Assembly: GCF_020829685.1 (NCBI RefSeq)
Contig: NZ_JAIVFR010000382.1
Coordinates: 1-6,478 of the forward strand
Length of the DNA: 6,478 nt
DNA from: Nostoc sp. CHAB 5715
GTDB lineage: Bacteria; Cyanobacteriota; Cyanobacteriia; Cyanobacteriales; Nostocaceae
Reading direction: 5' to 3'
The position numbers and the translations under genes are program-made. Shown piece after piece: positions 1 through 5,002 of this stretch. Positions within the stretch are counted from its first letter, which is position 1, and each line of letters begins with the position of its first letter. The notes below the pieces were generated by a model. It was not told the origin of the DNA. It saw nothing but the letters and a program-made list of their open reading frames with translations, and searched no databases.

Positions 1-210
1 TCTCCTTTTAGGAGAGAGATTTAGAGAGAGGTTTTCCAGATCCCGTGAAAAGTCAGAACCATTAACAAAGGTAATTTGCTCACAGCAACTTGTCCTTGTT
101 AATTTAGATGGTAGCTGGATTTACGCCGTGCTGTATTAGAATTGGCAGGAAAGTAAAATCTATCTTCCCCCTATAGTGGTAATAATCGTTAAAAGAACAA
201 ATACAATTCT
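1..210. other. Intergenic spacer with an edge hairpin repeat
   Basis: No gene is supported here. The first bases form a small hairpin (TCTCC, loop TTTTA, GGAGA at 1-15) followed by purine-rich GAGAGAG text, which resembles the tail of a Nostocales interspersed repeat cut by the window edge. A second perfect short hairpin, TTGCT-CAC-AGCAA, lies near 77-89. One plus-strand frame is open from base 2 to about 139, but it starts inside the repeat-like text and resembles nothing I know. The promoter of the next gene should lie in the AT-rich end, but I see no convincing -35/-10 pair. Confidence 0.5.
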
Positions 211-525
211 ATGAGTAAGTTTCAAATCGATATCGACTTCAGCAATATAGATTTAGCTTCCCTTGAGACAGAAGAGGATTTTCAAAGAGAGGCAAGAACA
301 TTACTACCAAAGGTACTGGTCAAACTAGGCGAAAGCGTGGGTGAAAAGACTTGGGAAGAATTACAGCAAAAGCTGCAAGGCACTGGAGGTATCAAATCTT
401 CTCCAAGCGAGAAACGCAAGTTTATGCAAGAAACAGCAAGAACTTATCAACGAAATGCCAGTAAGAGAGAAAGGCAAGAACTGGAAGACTATATAGTAGA
501 GCAATTACGCCAGCACAAACGGTAA
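211..525 (+). CDS. Small charged protein of unknown function (104 aa)
   Basis: I do not recognise this protein. It is strongly charged and hydrophilic, with no signal peptide, membrane segment or cysteine, so it is probably cytosolic. An N-terminal stretch rich in Asp, Ile and Phe (FQIDIDFSNIDLASLETEEDF, residues 4 to 24) is followed by a likely amphipathic helix (about 22-55). After a Gly/Ser-rich turn (GTGGIKSSPS, about 57-66) comes a very basic, Gln/Arg-rich helical C-terminus (67-104), ending in LRQHKR. This acidic-then-basic layout would suit a small adaptor or a nucleic-acid or protein binder, but that is inference. The start is the first ATG of the frame; there is no clear Shine-Dalgarno sequence in front of it, which is common in cyanobacteria. 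No neighbour lies close enough on the same strand to suggest an operon. Confidence 0.7.
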   Translation: MSKFQIDIDFSNIDLASLETEEDFQREARTLLPKVLVKLGESVGEKTWEELQQKLQGTGGIKSSPSEKRKFMQETARTYQRNASKRERQELEDYIVEQLRQHKR

Positions 526-610
526 AGATCCACCTAAGCCTGATGTATGTGTATTCTAATATCATGTTCGCATTATTAGTTATGATTCCCATAGTCATTG
601 CACCCCACAC

Positions 611-716
611 GCCAGTCGCTCATGGGGGAAACCCCCAAGACCGCGCTGGCTCCCCTTAATCCCCTCCCCGCTCTTCGGGAGGGGAGACAAAGCGTAGCTT
701 TGGCGGGGTGGGGTTC
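611..716. repeat. Composite palindromic interspersed repeat
   Basis: Several hairpins are packed head to tail. The first has outer arms GCCAGTCGC (611-619) and GCGCTGGC (643-650), enclosing GGGGG-AAA-CCCCC (624-636). The second is a perfect 8-bp stem, CCCCTCCC (661-668) with GGGAGGGG (677-684). The third is CAAAGC-GTA-GCTTTG (688-702). The block ends in GGCGGGGTGGGG. Such C-run/G-run cassettes are common between genes in Nostoc-type genomes. The same kind of text recurs near 1488-1566 and 2628-2840, so this is a dispersed repeat and not a gene-specific terminator. Confidence 0.75.
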
Positions 717-798
717 TTCAGGTTTAATAAGGAATCAAGCGGACATGATATGACTCAACCATGCTACGGTTACAAAAACTCACAACTATTAACTTGAT

Positions 799-803
799 GG
801 TGA
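799..803 (+). promoter_or_regulatory. Ribosome binding site of the ABM-domain gene
   Basis: GGTGA lies 8 bases before the ATG at 812. It favours that ATG over the in-frame ATG two codons later at 818, which would sit too far from it. Confidence 0.55.
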
Positions 804-811
804 CATAACTA

Positions 812-1378
812 ATGGAGATGGAACAGGACGATCAATTTGTAACCGTGGTCATTACACAACTTGTTAAACCAGGATGCGAAAACGCTTACGAAGTTTGGTT
901 AAAAGATATTACTAGTGTTGCCAGAACATATATTGGTCACATGGGGACAAATGTAATTCGTCCCCAACTTGGGGTGCGAAATGAATATGTGATTATCTTC
1001 CGGTTTGACGGTTATGAAAATTTAAAGGCGTGGATGACATCGCGCGATCGCGAATATTGGCTCAATCAAGGTAAGCATTTGGTTGAATCTGATCCTTATG
1101 TTCAACAAATCAGTGGATTAGAAGCTTGGTTTTCTCTTCCCGGTCAACCACTGAAAACTCCACCGCGCTATAAAACAGCATTGCTAACTTGGGTAGCTGT
1201 ATTTGTGTTGATTAATTTGTTGAGTACGTTTATAGTCCCCCTACTTCGCGGTTTACCACCTTTAATTATTTCGTTGATTGTTACGATTACTATGGTTTTC
1301 TTGTTGACCTATGTTGTCATGCCTAGAGTTAGCCGTTTGTTTAGCTTTTGGCTGTATCCTAAATCACGAAAAGTTTAG
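812..1378 (+). CDS. ABM-domain protein with two C-terminal membrane helices
   Basis: Residues about 8-105 look like a dimeric alpha/beta-barrel ABM (antibiotic biosynthesis monooxygenase) domain. Visible features are the first strand VTVVITQLVKPGCENAYEVWL, the middle region NEYVIIFRFDGYENLKAW with its W-x-x-S-x-x-R continuation (WMTSRDREYWL), and a closing strand near GLEAWFSLP. After a Pro-rich linker (110-119) come two hydrophobic helices, about 122-144 and 149-170, then a short basic tail. The soluble N-terminus plus paired helices matches a known class of bacterial proteins in which an ABM domain is tethered to the inner membrane. ABM domains in other proteins oxidise polyketides, degrade haem or have no known substrate, so the reaction cannot be named here. 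The length (188 aa) fits this class. The gene stands alone, flanked by repeats. A HIP1 site lies inside it (1044-1051). Confidence 0.8.
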   Translation: MEMEQDDQFVTVVITQLVKPGCENAYEVWLKDITSVARTYIGHMGTNVIRPQLGVRNEYVIIFRFDGYENLKAWMTSRDREYWLNQGKHLVESDPYVQQISGLEAWFSLPGQPLKTPPRYKTALLTWVAVFVLINLLSTFIVPLLRGLPPLIISLIVTITMVFLLTYVVMPRVSRLFSFWLYPKSRKV

Positions 1379-1615
1379 CGATTGAAATTACAGCAGTTTT
1401 CATGTATTTGAACCACATCTGTTGTAGGGGCACAGCAATGCTCATAGGTGTCAACTTAAGCTCAAATGCATGATGCACAGGCGTTTTACCCCCCTTAATC
1501 CCCCCTTTCCAAGGGGGGAAACAGGAAATTTAGTTCCCTCCCCTTTCCAAGGGGAGGGTTAGGGCGTGTTTTCAAACTCGTTATATCCTAGAAAAAAGGC
1601 GATCGCTGTATAGTC
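1379..1615. other. Intergenic spacer with repeat
   Basis: No gene is visible. The spacer holds the double-hairpin repeat at 1488-1566 and a HIP1 octamer (1599-1606) just before the start of the transposase remnant. I see no dedicated terminator for the ABM-domain gene. Confidence 0.55.
1488..1566. repeat. Interspersed double-hairpin repeat, copy A
   Basis: Two strong hairpins stand side by side: CCCCCCTT (1500-1507) with AAGGGGGG (1511-1518), and the 10-bp stem CCCTCCCCTT (1536-1545) with AAGGGGAGGG (1549-1558), each with a 3-base loop TCC. They are joined by GAAACAGGAAATTTAGTT and preceded by ACCCCCCTTAAT. The same order of blocks returns at 2685-2839 with different loop sequences, so loops vary while arms co-vary. 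This indicates selection for, or copying of, the paired structure. Confidence 0.8.
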
Positions 1616-2161
1616 ATGATCAACCGAGGAGACGACAGGTACGGAGCAATGGGAGAGGTTAAAATCGTTACTACCATCAGAAAAACCACGAACAGGTAAG
1701 CCGAATCATGACCACCGTAGGTTGTGAATGGCATCCTCTGGATACTGAGAACAGGGGCACCGTGGCGAGACCTCCCAGAACGTTAGGAAAGTGGCAGAGT
1801 GTGGCCGCAAGGTTTTATCGTTGGCAAAAAGCCGGAATTTGGAACCAAATCTTAGCCCACCTACAAGCGATGCCTGCGGCGGGCTACGCCTACGCTGATT
1901 TACAAGGAAGGCTGGACTGGGAAGTTCACTACGTTGATGGAACGGTTATACGCGCCCACGACTCACGCCGCAGGTGGAATATTGGGGCGATGAACACGAA
2001 AAACTAGGTCGAACACGCGAGTAGTTTCAGTACAAAAATACACATTCGCTGTGAGGGTAAAGGTAAACCAATAACTTTTATTCTTAGTCCAGGTCAAAGA
2101 AATGAGTCAATTTTTCTAGAACAATTGATGGAACAAGGAGCAGTCAAGCGTTCTGGTCGTA
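1616..2161 (+). pseudogene. Degenerate, truncated IS5-type transposase
   Basis: Joining frames gives a recognisable IS5-like DDE transposase. ATG at 1616 opens MINRGD. Frame 3 from about 1644 reads EQWERLKSLLPSEKPRTGKP and continues to DHR. Frame 2 from 1721 reads VVNGILWILRTGAPWRDLPER. Frame 1 from about 1783 reads GKWQSVAARFYRWQKAGIW to LDWEVHYVDGTVIRAH, which carries the first catalytic Asp (YVDGT). Further slips at about 1961-1964, 1983-1986 and 2020-2028 pass through HAAGGI and GDEHEKLGRTR back to STKIHIRCEGKGKPITFILS and EQGAVKRSGR. At least five or six single-base indels are needed. The text after 2161 is unrelated, so the regions with the second Asp and the Glu are missing. The stretch open from the ATG at 1708 to 2007 is only one piece of this remnant. 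It cannot make an active enzyme. Confidence 0.85.
1867..1896 (+). repeat. Short dispersed repeat inserted in the transposase
   Basis: The text GCGATGCCTGCGG followed by CGGGCTACGCCTACGCT is a short G/C-rich sequence of a type scattered in great numbers through Nostoc genomes. It encodes AMPAAGYAYA between ILAHLQ and DLQGRLDW, where related transposases as I know them run on directly. The insertion keeps the reading frame. It resembles the mobile small dispersed repeats of about 21-27 bases described in Nostoc. Confidence 0.6.
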
Positions 2162-2172
2162 TCTATGTAGCC

Positions 2173-2187
2173 GCGACTTTTAGTCGC
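2173..2187. repeat. Small palindromic repeat at the transposase breakpoint
   Basis: A perfect 6-bp stem, GCGACT with AGTCGC, encloses TTT. It sits in GTAGCCGCGACTTTTAGTCG, a short text common in Nostoc spacers. The transposase-like coding sense stops a few codons before it, so it may mark the recombination point that removed the 3' half. Confidence 0.55.
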
Positions 2188-2627
2188 CCCCGCGAGTAAT
2201 AAATTAGACTTTAAAAACATCCTCTGAAGTTCATAACCAGATTATGGTAATATTTCGTGCCTGAGAAGTCAAGTTAATAAAAATCGTAAAATTCATATTT
2301 TTAATTGCAACTATAGCCCTATTTAATTATTAGTAAACAACGAAATTCCCAACTTCTCTAATAAGTCGGGGATCTGAGTTTTGCGATTTTCAGAAATCAA
2401 ATAGGATTGCTATATAACACTCTTTTATTACTCTCACTAGAAAATATTTAAAACCTTGTTTCTCCGGCTTTGAAAAAGATTCAAGGTCAGCATCTTATTT
2501 TTCTCTTGTCAGAGACATAAAAGAGCGATAAATAAGTGGACAAGAATAAATCAAACTATGTTATGCAATGTAAAACTAATTAAATTCGCTCGTAATATAG
2601 CGGTTCTCGTTTGAATGAGGTACACAA

Positions 2628-2840
2628 CCCCACCCCCAACCCCCTCCCCGCAAGCGAGGCTACGGTATACACACAAGTCGAATTACCCCCCTTAATCCCC
2701 CCGATATATTGGGGGGAAACAAGAAATCTAATTCCCTCCTGCAACTAGCTTTTCACGTGGATATTCCTTATCAACTTATAAAGGGGGGAAACAAGAAATC
2801 TAATTCCCTTCCCTTTATAAGGGGAGGGTTAGGGTGGGGT
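2628..2840. repeat. Repeat nest bounded by inverted G-run arms, copy B
   Basis: The left edge, CCCC-A-CCCCC-AA-CCCCC-T-CCCC (2628-2649), is an imperfect inverted copy of the right edge, GGGG-A-GGG-TTA-GGG-T-GGGG (2821-2839). Between them, ACCCCCCTTAATCCCCCC (2685-2702) and the G-run at 2711 form the first hairpin of the copy-A type. The joining text then occurs twice: a 27-base exact direct repeat, GGGGGGAAAC to AATTCCCT, lies at 2711-2737 and 2783-2809, 72 bases apart. The second repetition continues into the terminal hairpin CCCTTCCC/GGGGAGGG (2805-2828, one G-T pair). This looks like two copies of one repeat, one truncated, fused around about 40 bases of unrelated DNA. Confidence 0.75.
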
Positions 2841-2911
2841 AAAACCTGCTGGACAAAGATTTCGGTCTCAGATCCTTATGATTATTCAAGGTAGATTCCT
2901 ATATTCAGCAC

Positions 2912-3064
2912 CTAATCATTATCATCTTTACGCTTATCATAAGGCTCACCTGTAAAAGGTTGTACGCCAATAACAGGATAAGCATCATCATTAGGCCCAA
3001 AAATCCGCATTGCAGCTTCAGAAATATACTGGGTTATGTTCGCAATGATTTGGGAAATAGCCAT
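2912..3064 (-). CDS. Small acidic protein, 50 aa
   Basis: The frame runs from ATG (3064-3062) to TAG (2914-2912). The N-terminal half (MAISQIIANITQYISEAAMR, residues 1 to 20) can form an amphipathic helix. The second half is Pro/Gly/Asp-rich and extended: RIFGPNDDAYPVIG, then VQPFTGEPY, then a charged end, KRKDDND. There is no Cys and no membrane segment. A strong AAGGAG lies 9 bases before the ATG, and a promoter-like TATAAT with a palindrome lies upstream. Together with protein-like composition this makes it much more credible than chance. Function is not established. Small cyanobacterial proteins of this size include the ATP-synthase inhibitor AtpTheta (about 48 aa, helical start), and this could be such a homologue, but I recall that family too poorly to assign it. 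It diverges from pncB. Confidence 0.75.
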   Translation of the reverse strand: MAISQIIANITQYISEAAMRIFGPNDDAYPVIGVQPFTGEPYDKRKDDND

Positions 3065-3073
3065 AATATTTGA

Positions 3074-3079
3074 CTCCTT
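3074..3079 (-). promoter_or_regulatory. Ribosome binding site of the 50-aa gene
   Basis: The minus strand reads TAAGGAGTCAAATATTATG. AAGGAG is close to the ideal anti-16S match and lies 9 bases from the ATG. It fixes the start of this small gene. Confidence 0.75.
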
Positions 3080-3143
3080 ATTTCGAGTCGCTATTAATTG
3101 TGATACCTATACTCTAATGCTGATATTCAATGCTGGCTCTAAT

Positions 3144-3159
3144 TCTCAATATATTGAGA
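3144..3159. promoter_or_regulatory. 16-bp perfect palindrome at the 50-aa gene promoter
   Basis: TCTCAATATATTGAGA equals its own reverse complement. It touches the inferred -10 box and covers the inferred start point, a classical position for a repressor dimer. Which protein binds is unknown. It does not resemble the palindrome in front of pncB. Confidence 0.5.
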
Positions 3160-3164
3160 TTATA
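3159..3164 (-). promoter_or_regulatory. Probable -10 box of the 50-aa gene
   Basis: The minus strand has a perfect TATAAT. The -35 position 17 bases upstream (3182-3187, AAGTTA) is poor, while a TTGACA on the same strand (3208-3203) is too far away to pair with it. Transcription would begin near 3152, giving a leader of roughly 88 bases. Confidence 0.45.
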
Positions 3165-3423
3165 CGCAATATTTATTTAGATAACTTCGCAATACTTTAG
3201 TTTGTCAAAAAGCCAAACTTTTCTCATTAATTCTAATTGTAACATAGTTATTTCTTCAACCCCAGTCTAGGAAAGAGGCTCATAAACAAACTTGCCTTAC
3301 CAGGATATTATTTTCTTTCATTAGCCACCTTATCCTATTAACATTATTGCTAGCTATTACTATTAAAAAATATTAAGTATTTTATGAAGTTAGTATTAAT
3401 TTACCTATGAACCTACTGTTATA

Positions 3424-3450
3424 CGGCAATCTCAGAAAATATACTTGCCG
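3424..3450. promoter_or_regulatory. Spaced dyad upstream of the pncB promoter
   Basis: CGGCAA (3424-3429) and TTGCCG (3445-3450) are exact inverted copies with centres 21 bases apart, about two helical turns. The dyad ends 4 bases before the pncB -35 box. It could be a site for a second regulator, or chance. Confidence 0.35.
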
Positions 3451-3454
3451 GGAG

Positions 3455-3483
3455 TTGACATTATTTATGGTAAATATTACCAT
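3455..3483 (+). promoter_or_regulatory. pncB promoter
   Basis: A perfect TTGACA (3455-3460) is followed after 17 bases by TACCAT (3478-3483), which matches TATAAT at four of six positions. Transcription would start near 3490, leaving a leader of about 27 bases with the ribosome binding site. The weak -10 and the overlapping palindrome suit a repressible promoter. Confidence 0.6.
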
Positions 3484-3488
3484 AAATA
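3462..3488. promoter_or_regulatory. Probable NrtR operator of the NAD operon
   Basis: Two exact 12-base inverted arms, TATTTATGGTAA (3462-3473) and TTACCATAAATA (3477-3488), flank ATA. The palindrome fills the space between -35 and -10 and covers the -10, so a bound dimer would exclude RNA polymerase. NrtR proteins are known to bind palindromes of about this size at NAD-gene promoters, and an NrtR-type gene lies in this operon. The pairing of this site with that protein is inference. Confidence 0.7.
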
Positions 3489-3516
3489 GAGAAGCATCTT
3501 GTAAGGAAGCTCTTGC

Positions 3517-4926
3517 ATGACAACTTTGCCAGATTTGGACTATGTATATAAACAGCAGAGCCAGCAGAACCAGGAACTAAACCTTTCTGCGGATGATTAC
3601 AGCTTGCTGACCGACCTTTACCAGTTGACGATGGCAGCTTGTTACACAGGCGAAGGTATAGAACAACGACGAGCAAGCTTTGAATTGTTTGTCAGGCGAT
3701 TACCAGAGGGTTTTGGTTATTTAATTGCAATGGGGCTGACGCAGGGATTGGAATATTTAGCCAAATTCCGCTTTAGTTCCGCGCAAATTGCGGCATTACA
3801 GGCAACAGGAATTTTTGCTCACGCAGGCGATCGCTTTTGGTCACTTTTAGCTGAGGGAAAGTTTACAGGTGATGTTTGGGCAGTACCAGAAGGAACAGCC
3901 GTCTTTGCCAATCAGCCACTGTTGCGAGTGGAAGCACCACTTTGGCAAGCACAACTTGTGGAAACTTACCTTCTGAATACGATTAATTACCAGACTTTAA
4001 TTGCCACAAAAGCAGCACGCTTACGGGATATAGCGGGAGAATCAGCAACACTTTTAGAATTTGGTACAAGACGAGCATTTAGTCCTCAAGGGTCTTTGTG
4101 GGCGGCGCGGGCGGCGTTGGCAGGTGGGTTAGATTCCACTTCTAATGTGTTAGCAGCGCTACAACTGGGACAAAAGCCAAGTGGTACTATGGCACACGCC
4201 CTGGTGATGGCGTTGTCAGCAATAGAAGGCACTGAAGAACAAGCTTTTAGTGCATTTCATCGATATTTTCCGGGTGCGCCATTGTTGATTGATACTTACG
4301 ATACCGTTGCTGCTGCCGGGCGCTTGGCCGAAAAAGTAAATTCCGGGGAAATGCAATTAACAGGAGTGAGATTGGACTCAGGAGATTTAGTTACCTTATC
4401 AAAACAGGTGCGATCGCTCCTTCCCGGTGTGCCAATTTTTGTCAGTGGCGACTTGGATGAGTGGGAAATTGCCAGATTAAAAGCAGCTGGGGCCGAAATT
4501 GATGGTTACGGACTAGGAACGCGACTAGTTACAGGTTCGCCTGTAAATGGAGTTTATAAACTTGTAGACATTGATGGTATCCCAGTGATGAAGCAGTCTA
4601 GTGGTAAGGTTACTTATCCAGGACGCAAGCAGATTTTTCGCTCGTTTTCGGGAGGTAAGGTAAAAGCAGACAGGTTGGGACTCTTAGGTGAAATTCCTCA
4701 AGAAGAAGAACCTTTGTTGCAGTTGGTAGTGCAAGAAGGTGAACGGATACAGCCTTTGGAGTCGTTGGCAACAATTCGTCAGCGTACCGCCGCCTCAGTT
4801 GCTAGTTTGCCACAGGAAACACGGCGCTTGGATTATCCGGTGGCTGTAGAAGTGGAAATTTCTGAGGGGTTACGGGTGTTGACTGAGGAGACTAAGAAAC
4901 GTAGACGCACCAGCGGCTTGCCGTAG
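3517..4926 (+). CDS. pncB: Nicotinate phosphoribosyltransferase
   Basis: The enzyme joins nicotinic acid and PRPP to give nicotinate mononucleotide, with ATP hydrolysis; this is the salvage entry to NAD in the cytosol. Visible family signatures: LLTDLYQLTMAACY (30-43), FELFVRRLPEGFGYLIAMG (55-73), the NTINYQTLIATKAARL helix (154-169), EFGTRRAFSPQGSLWAARAA (181-200), GTMAHALVMAL (223-233), LIDTYDT (257-263), VRLDSGDL (284-291) and DGYGLGTRLVTG (329-340). His227 in GTMAH lines up with the His that is phosphorylated in this family. At 469 residues it fits the longer bacterial type. AAGGAA 8 bases before the ATG supports the start. It heads pncB-nadD-nrtR, 76 bases before nadD. The last residues (TSGLP) and the stop are encoded in a repeat-like sequence. 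Confidence 0.95.
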   Translation: MTTLPDLDYVYKQQSQQNQELNLSADDYSLLTDLYQLTMAACYTGEGIEQRRASFELFVRRLPEGFGYLIAMGLTQGLEYLAKFRFSSAQIAALQATGIFAHAGDRFWSLLAEGKFTGDVWAVPEGTAVFANQPLLRVEAPLWQAQLVETYLLNTINYQTLIATKAARLRDIAGESATLLEFGTRRAFSPQGSLWAARAALAGGLDSTSNVLAALQLGQKPSGTMAHALVMALSAIEGTEEQAFSAFHRYFPGAPLLIDTYDTVAAAGRLAEKVNSGEMQLTGVRLDSGDLVTLSKQVRSLLPGVPIFVSGDLDEWEIARLKAAGAEIDGYGLGTRLVTGSPVNGVYKLVDIDGIPVMKQSSGKVTYPGRKQIFRSFSGGKVKADRLGLLGEIPQEEEPLLQLVVQEGERIQPLESLATIRQRTAASVASLPQETRRLDYPVAVEVEISEGLRVLTEETKKRRRTSGLP

Positions 4927-4957
4927 GCTACCGCAGAGGCACAGAGAACACAGAGGT
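4904..4957. repeat. Short repeats across the pncB stop codon
   Basis: GACGCACCAGCGGCTTGCCG with the following TAGGCTACCGC resembles a dispersed Nostoc repeat, and the pncB stop TAG lies inside it. It runs straight into a degenerate 8-9-base tandem, CAGAGGCA, CAGAGAACA, CAGAGGTA (4934-4957), another well-known Nostocales spacer repeat type. Confidence 0.6.
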
Positions 4958-5002
4958 AAAATTACTCTTTCGGTATGTCTTAATTACGAATTAGGAATTA
5001 TT

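Larger units (their letters stand above)
526..811. other. Intergenic spacer, mostly repeat
   Basis: This 286-base spacer has no credible gene. Its middle (about 611-716) is a composite palindromic repeat described separately. The last 90 bases lead into the ABM-domain gene and end in a plausible ribosome binding site. I see no rho-independent terminator with a T-run after the 104-residue gene. Confidence 0.6.
2162..2911. other. Gene-free region with repeats
   Basis: No gene is supported in these 750 bases. At 2173-2187 there is a perfect hairpin, GCGACT-TTT-AGTCGC, at the point where transposase similarity ends. From about 2200 to 2600 the DNA is very AT-rich. Its only structures are an imperfect hairpin CCCAACTT/AAGTCGGG near 2348-2370, of a type often seen in Nostoc spacers, and a weak one near 2454-2487. 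From 2628 to 2840 it is a nest of G/C-run repeats. A 61-codon open stretch at 2709-2894 only reads through those repeats. Confidence 0.6.
3065..3516. other. Divergent control region between the 50-aa gene and pncB
   Basis: This 452-base, AT-rich spacer separates two divergent genes and holds the promoters of both. The left part has the ribosome binding site, leader and TATAAT of the small gene; the right 100 bases have the pncB promoter and operator. The middle (about 3210-3420) has no structure I can name beyond A/T-rich runs. Confidence 0.6.

Noticed and set aside
2..139. Open frame at the left edge as the end of a longer gene
   Set aside because: It begins in repeat-like purine-rich text and its translation shows no recognisable ending. 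It may be chance, though an upstream gene cannot be fully excluded.
422..610. 62-codon open frame on the minus strand
   Set aside because: It overlaps the 3' end of the 104-aa gene and repeat DNA, has no ribosome binding site, and looks like a shadow.
661..684. Rho-independent terminator of the 104-aa gene
   Set aside because: The stem is strong but is not followed by a T-run, lies about 135 bases past the stop, and belongs to a dispersed repeat.
1708..2007. 99-codon frame as an intact gene
   Set aside because: Its first 25 codons are the wrong frame of a transposase whose motifs continue in other frames on both sides; it is one fragment of a pseudogene.
2709..2894. 61-codon open frame on the plus strand with a doubled GGNKKSNSL
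   Set aside because: The doubled peptide is simply the 27-base direct repeat read in one frame (spacing 72 is divisible by three). It lies wholly in interspersed repeats.
3178..3208. TTGACA with TATCTA as the promoter of the 50-aa gene
   Set aside because: Spacing would be 19 bases with a weak -10. The perfect TATAAT at 3159-3164 is preferred, although its own -35 is poor, so this remains a second choice.
3461..3676. 71-codon open frame on the minus strand
   Set aside because: It is antisense to the pncB start and its operator, without a start signal.
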